Under the pieces are notes generated by a model. The model was not told where the DNA came from and ran no database searches. It saw nothing but the letters and a program-made list of their open reading frames with translations. The translations under genes were made by a program, and so were the position numbers. Below, one piece after another: positions 58,991 to 64,000 of a stretch of 64,000 bases of DNA (its first letter is position 1; every line of letters starts with the position of its first letter). Location of the stretch: NCBI GenBank assembly GCA_950097015.1, contig CATNEN010000029.1, forward strand, positions 7,727,501-7,791,500, in the 5' to 3' direction. Origin of the DNA: Macrostomum hystrix (Eukaryota > Platyhelminthes > Macrostomidae).

Positions 58991-61900
58991 CTGCCGCTGC
59001 CGCTGCTGTTGCTGGGCTGGACCGGCTACTGGCGGAAACTGTTTGTTGTCGGCCGCCCGACGACTGATGAAGTAAGAAGACAGATGTGAGAACAGTTCCT
59101 TATAAAAACCAGCTTTAGTGTACCATCGACTCCTCTAGTCAGCCAGCCCATAAATACATTTTATTGGGATTCCGACTTCGGTATGTTAGCAATCCCAGAT
59201 TCGGTCCACAACCAATTCCTCCTATAGAGCCTAGAAACGCTAGTTCTGCAAAAGAAGCAACCATAATAGCCCAAATTTGAGTCAAACCTCGCAGCAAACT
59301 CTTCATTCAGGCCCTCCCGGATCTCCGTATTAGATGATGAAGAATTTGGCATTGTCAAATCGGCGTTAGTTGCAGATTGTGTCTGCGAGTCGTCAGAATC
59401 GAACTCTGCACCGTCGGCACACAATCCGGTGCAGTCCACGCCTGACAGGTCGATTTCAATCAAATTTGTAGTCGCTGTGGATTCCTCGGAAACCAAAGGA
59501 TCAGTTGGACAGCTCGGGTTTGCTTCACACTGCGAGAGCTGCAGAGATCGATTTGTGAGCGTTTGATACAACTACATCATGACGACTGCACCTCAGAGTC
59601 ACTCACTGCACCTCAGAGTCACTCACTGCACCTCAGAGTCACTCACTGCACCTCAGAGTCACTCACTGCACCTCAGAGTCACTCACTGCACCTCAGAGTC
59701 ACTCACTGCACCTCAGAGTCACTCACTGCACCTCAGAGTCACTCACTGCACCTCAGAGTCACTCACTGCACCTCAGAGTCACTCACTGCACCTCAGAGTC
59801 ACTCACTGCACCGCAGAGTCACTCACTGCACCTGAGTCACTCACTGCACATTAGAGTCACTCACTGCACCGCAGAGTCACTCACTGCACATTAGAGTCAC
59901 TCACTGCACATTAGAGTCACTCACTGCACCTCAGAGTCACTCACTGCACCTCAGAGTCACTCACTGCACCTCAGAGTCACTCACTGCACCGCAGAGTCAC
60001 TCACTGCACCCCAGAGTCACACACTGCACATTAGAGTCACTCACTGCACCTCAGAGTCACTCACTGCACCTCAGAGTCACTCACTGCACCTCAGAGTCAC
60101 TCACTGCACCTCAGAGTCACTCACTGCACCTCAGAGTCACTCACTGCACCGCAGAGTCACTCACTGCACCTCAGAGTCACTCACTGCACCTCAGAGTCAC
60201 TCACTGCACATTAGAGTCACTCACTGCACTGCAGAGTCACTCACTGCACATTAGAGTCACTCACTGCACATTAGAGTCACTCACTGCACCTCAGAGTCAC
60301 TCACTGCACCTCAGAGTCACTCACTGCACCTCAGAGTCACTCACTGCACCTCAGAGTCACTCACTGCACCGCAGAGTCACTCACTGCACCCCAGAGTCAC
60401 ACACTGCACATTAGAGTCACTCACTGCACCTCAGAGTCACTCACTGCACCTCAGAGTCACTCACTGCACCTCAGAGTCACTCACTGCACCTCAGAGTCAC
60501 TCACTGCACCGCAGAGTCACTCACTGCACCTCAGAGTCACTCACTGCACCTCAGAGTCACTCACTGCACATTAGAGTCACTCACTGCACCGCAGAGTCAC
60601 TCACTGCACATTAGAGTCACTCACTGCACATTAGAGTCACTCACTGCACCTCAGAGTCACTCACTGCACCTCAGAGTCACTCACTGCACCTCAGAGTCAC
60701 TCACTGCACCTCAGAGTCACTCACTGCACCGCAGAGTCACTCACTGCACCCCAGAGTCACACACTGCACATTAGAGTCACTCACTGCACCTCAGAGTCAC
60801 TCACTGCACCTCAGAGTCACTCACTGCACCTCAGAGTCACTCACTGCACATTAGAGTCACTCACTGCACCGCAGAGTCACTCACTGCACATTAGAGTCAC
60901 TCACTGCACCGCAGAGTCACTCACTGCACCCCAGAGTCACACACTGCACATTAGAGTCACTCACTGCACCTCAGAGTCACTCACTGCACCTCAGAGTCAC
61001 TCACTGCACCTCAGAGTCACTCACTGCACCTCAGAGTCACTCACTGCACCGCAGAGTCACTCACTGCACCCCAGAGTCACACACTGCACATTAGAGTCAC
61101 TCACTGCACCTCAGAGTCACTCACTGCACCTCAGAGTCACTCACTGCACCTCAGAGTCACTCACTGCACATTAGAGTCACTCACTGCACCGCAGAGTCAC
61201 TCACTGCACATTAGAGTCACTCACTGCACCGCAGAGTCACTCACTGCACCCCAGAGTCACACACTGCACATTAGAGTCACTCACTGCACCTCAGAGTCAC
61301 TCACTGCACCTCAGAGTCACTCACTGCACCTCAGAGTCACTCACTGCACCTCAGAGTCACTCACTGCACCGCAGAGTCACTCACTGCACCCCAGAGTCAC
61401 ACACTGCACATTAGAGTCACTCACTGCACCTCAGAGTCACTCACTGCACCTCAGAGTCACTCACTGCACCTCAGAGTCACTCACTGCACCTCAGAGTCAC
61501 TCACTGCACATTAGAGTCACTCACTGCACATTAGAGTCACACACTGCACATTAGAGTCACTCACTGCACCGCAGAGTCACTCACTGCACCTCAGAGTCAC
61601 TCACTGCACCGCAGAGTCACACACTGCACATTAGAGTCACTCACTGCACCTCAGAGTCACTCACTGCACCTCAGAGTCACTCACTGCACCTCAGAGTCAC
61701 TCACTGCACCTCAGAGTCACTCACTGCACCTCAGAGTCGCTCACCGACTTCCTCTGTGTTCTATCCCCAACGGCGGTAACCGCAGCAGCCAGCAGGGCGG
61801 CGGTGTCCGAGCATCGCGCCCGGTCAGCCGGCGCCAATCCAGCCAAATCCAACTGTGCGGCATCCGCTCCGGCATCTAGCAGTAGCCGAATGGCTTCAAC

Positions 61901-62383
61901 CTTGCCGCCTACGGCTGCCCAGTGCAGCGGAGTCATGCCGGTGTCGGGACAGGCTGCACGGGCTGAGTAGCCGCTGAGCAGGAGTTGCCTAGCCGCCTGC
62001 AGGTCGCCGCACAGGCAGGCCTCGCGCAGGGCCATGGAGCCGATGGCGCGGAGACCGGCGGCAGACACAGCGTGGGCTGTGTGGCCAGAGTGCGCTAAGC
62101 ACAGCTGGACTATGACCAATGCCTGGCGCTTGTGACAGGCCTTAGCTCTTAGGCCGAACTGACAAATATTCGACACTGGACAGGTAAAACACACAAAACT
62201 GTAGCGAAGGCTGGCCTCATTAACTCGCAGATAGGATGCCTTAACAAGGGAATTGTGACAGCCAGCACTGCGCGTCCCCCTGCCTTTCACTAGGCGGCTA
62301 CCAGTGGCCTCAGAGAGCCGATCCACAGCCGCCTGCAAATCCTTATAGGTGGCGAATTCGCAACCAACAAATATGTCCGACAT
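57770..62383 (-). CDS. ankyrin-repeat protein with ZSWIM1/3-like N-terminus, 3 exons
   Basis: Exon 1 is 62383-61745 (213 codons; an upstream in-frame ATG is at 62416). Residues 1-105 (GCEFATYKDLQAAVDRLSEA, LVIVQLCLAHSGHTAH) resemble the N-terminal Cys/His region of ZSWIM1/3 and FAR1-type factors. Residues 115-202 hold about three ankyrin repeats (ALREACLCGDLQAARQLLLS, TPLHWAAVGGKVEAIRLLLD). Exon 2 is from 59538 to about 59288, acidic and Ser-rich. Exon 3 is 59132-57770, with YKELFSHLSSYFISRR, a Gln run, CPRATGGCHPPELL and GCGQLSDLIHLKYAQVFVL, ending at TGA 57770. Junction phases fit (0, then 2), giving about 750 residues. The exon 2 donor (GTTTGA) is uncertain: if unused, exon 2 reads to TAA at 59161, which overlaps AATAAA, and exon 3 would be another transcript. 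Function unknown; a DNA- or protein-binding adaptor is guessed. Confidence 0.62.
59585..61738 (-). repeat. 20-bp array of donor-like units, about 107 copies, filling the ankyrin gene intron 1
   Basis: On the minus strand the unit is GTGAGTGACTCTGAGGTGCA, so every copy starts with a GTGAGT splice-donor consensus. The real exon 1 donor (TCG, then GTGAGC at 61744-61739) is the first unit, slightly diverged. The array ends about 47 nt before the exon 2 acceptor. Variants (CATTAG, CCGCAG, CCCCAG with ACAC) recur in blocks of 140-380 bp. Confidence 0.95.
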
Positions 62384-62419
62384 TACTGCTTCAATTTGGA
62401 TGCTGACCAACCACACCTG

Positions 62420-62892
62420 ACTTAAGCTGTGTAGCTTTGCGATTCTCGTCTAGGCTAATGATTAGGCCTGAAAGTAATTGTGATTTTTTCAAAGACTGTG
62501 AGGATAATTAACTAAGAAGTTTAAAAATTCAGTTTTTACTCATTTCAGGAATTGATTAGATATCTAAGTTTTGGCACAGCTTTGCTTGCACATGCTTGGC
62601 ACAGCTTTACACTTGATAGAGCTATATATTATAGATTTTTGTTTACAGGTTGAAAGTATTATATAATGAAGCCTGCAAATGTCTACTCTAAATAGGTCTA
62701 AATGGGATGTTTGGGTACATATTTCATAGTAGCATAATTCACTCCTGGCTGTACTTGGTTTTTTTTGCTGAATCTGAATAGGCTTCTTCTTGGTTATCTG
62801 TCTAAGAATTTGTACTTTTAATTCATGACTTTAAATGCCATACTAGAGCAAAATGGGGACTATATTGATAGGATCCTATATGCATAGGAAGT
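62420..62892. other. upstream region of the ankyrin gene, no clear promoter
   Basis: AT-rich; no convincing TATA box in minus orientation close to 62416. Confidence 0.45.
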
Positions 62893-63656
62893 GCTTATTC
62901 CCATGGTCCCATGCCAATAATTTCAATTTTATCTACACAGATCCATGCCGATAATTTTCTGCTTATCCACACGGCAGCTTGTATGAATAGGTCTACTTTC
63001 AAGTCCTTACCTATTCTTCTCTGCATATAATAAGGCTTTTGCTTCAGAGTATAGTGTATAGTGTACACTATCAATGCATAGTGTAAAAGAATAACAATGA
63101 TGTATAATATGTGTGACAAGTTTGGTGCTGCCTAGAATTCTGCTGGTTGACTTGTATGATAGACTTTTTACTTTTTAAATCAATTCGAATGAACGAATGA
63201 TGTAATGTAACGATGACAAAAGATTTAGTAAGTTGTTATTAAAATAATTAAAAAGGATGACATTAATGTCGGTTAATGAATGTGTAGGTCGAAATGTAGA
63301 ACACTGTCGTAACACACTGGCAACTTTGTTGATCTATTGGCTCAAGGGTTCAACAAAACATTCAAACCTGAAAGGGCCTTGTTTCAAATAACAGAACCAT
63401 GTGGATAAAATTTAAATTAATGGCATGGCATATTTATATAAAGAGTTTTAGACCTATTCATACAAGCTGCCATGTGAATAAGCAGAAACTTATCGACATG
63501 GCTCCATGTGGATCAAATTGAAATTAATGGCATGGCATATATAAAGAGTTGTAGACCTATTCATACAAGCTGCTGTGTGGATAAGCAGAAAATTATTGGC
63601 ACGGATCTGTGTGGATAAAATTGAAATTATTGGCACGGGACCATGGGAATAAGCTC
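62893..63656. mobile_element. MITE-like element with inverted and direct repeats
   Basis: 62895-62994 (TTATTCCCATGGTCCCATGC ... GAATAGGTCT) is the reverse complement, with few changes, of 63557-63652 (AGACCTATTCATACAAGCTG ... CCATGGGAATAAGC). A third copy in the same orientation as the right arm lies at 63451-63540. About 560 bp lies between the arms, with no transposase. Confidence 0.72.
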
Positions 63657-64000
63657 TGCCATATGCATATGCTCAAGGAAATCTAATGAGTGTGCCAACA
63701 GATTTCCTTGTATACATGGAATTAAAGTTTTCTTGCATGCCTACATGCTTGACAGGGTGTCTACAACTTTATTGATTTGTATGTGACTAATTTTAATAAG
63801 CCCAGAATGGGGTCCATAAATAGGGAAACACCAAAACATGCTGCAATGGGTCCAAAATGGATCCATATGGATCAAAGCTCAAAATATACAGAGGTTTTCA
63901 ATTAAGTCAACAATTACAAAGATATAGATGCAATAATTTTAATCAGAAATCTATGGCTACCTTACAAGACCGATTCAGGGGCCTAGCTGCAATAGCTTTT
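63657..64000. other. unique DNA to the window end
   Basis: AT-rich sequence with no gene or repeat recognised. Confidence 0.5.

Overview
This is a metazoan nuclear sequence, not a bacterial one. Genes are split by GT-AG introns, and three gene models can be followed exon by exon with matching reading phases: a class C GPCR of the GABA-B receptor family, the polarity scaffold Par-3, and an ankyrin-repeat protein. A Par-3 gene implies an animal. The very high tandem-repeat content, tRNA-derived SINEs, RNase H-bearing non-LTR retrotransposon and many small introns would fit a free-living flatworm or another spiralian. The species cannot be fixed from the sequence alone.

Layout. 1-4.3 kb: a 30-bp minisatellite and a 26-bp minisatellite, the second split by an internally deleted non-LTR retrotransposon. 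4.6-6.4 kb, minus strand: the first two coding exons of a GABA-B-receptor-like gene (gene A) that runs left out of the window or is truncated. 7-9 kb: SINEs and two minisatellites. 9.1-12.2 kb: a longer, 5'-truncated copy of the same retrotransposon (RT, RNase H, zinc knuckle) with one in-frame stop. 12.2-14.1 kb: GACA satellite and a 32-bp array. 14.3-23.9 kb, minus strand: a complete 14-exon GABA-B-receptor paralogue (gene B). 24.5-28.2 kb: AT-rich and apparently empty. 28.2-46.6 kb, plus strand: a nine-exon Par-3 gene (CR1, three PDZ domains, low-complexity tail). 46.6-50 kb: simple repeats and a SINE. 50.1-52 kb, plus strand: an unrecognised single-pass membrane protein behind a clear TATA box. 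52.3-55.4 kb: a 43-bp satellite. 55.6-56.2 kb: a foldback element. 57.8-62.4 kb, minus strand: a gene with a ZSWIM1/3-like N-terminal region and ankyrin repeats. 62.9-63.7 kb: another inverted-repeat element.

The most striking property is how tandem repeats and splice sites coincide. About 23-24 kb (summed by hand, roughly 37 percent of the window) is tandem array, and most larger introns hold their own private array. In several cases the repeat unit contains a splice-site sequence. Eight in-frame copies of the 3' splice acceptor plus TM5-coding start of exon 13 occur in gene B. About 107 copies of a GTGAGT-type donor motif fill intron 1 of the ankyrin gene. Acceptor-like units precede Par-3 exon 2. 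These could be passive by-products of replication slippage or a source of alternative splicing; RNA data would decide.

The two GABA-B paralogues lie in tandem on the minus strand with the same exon 1/exon 2 structure and similar TATA/CCAAT promoters. No functional link between the other genes is apparent.
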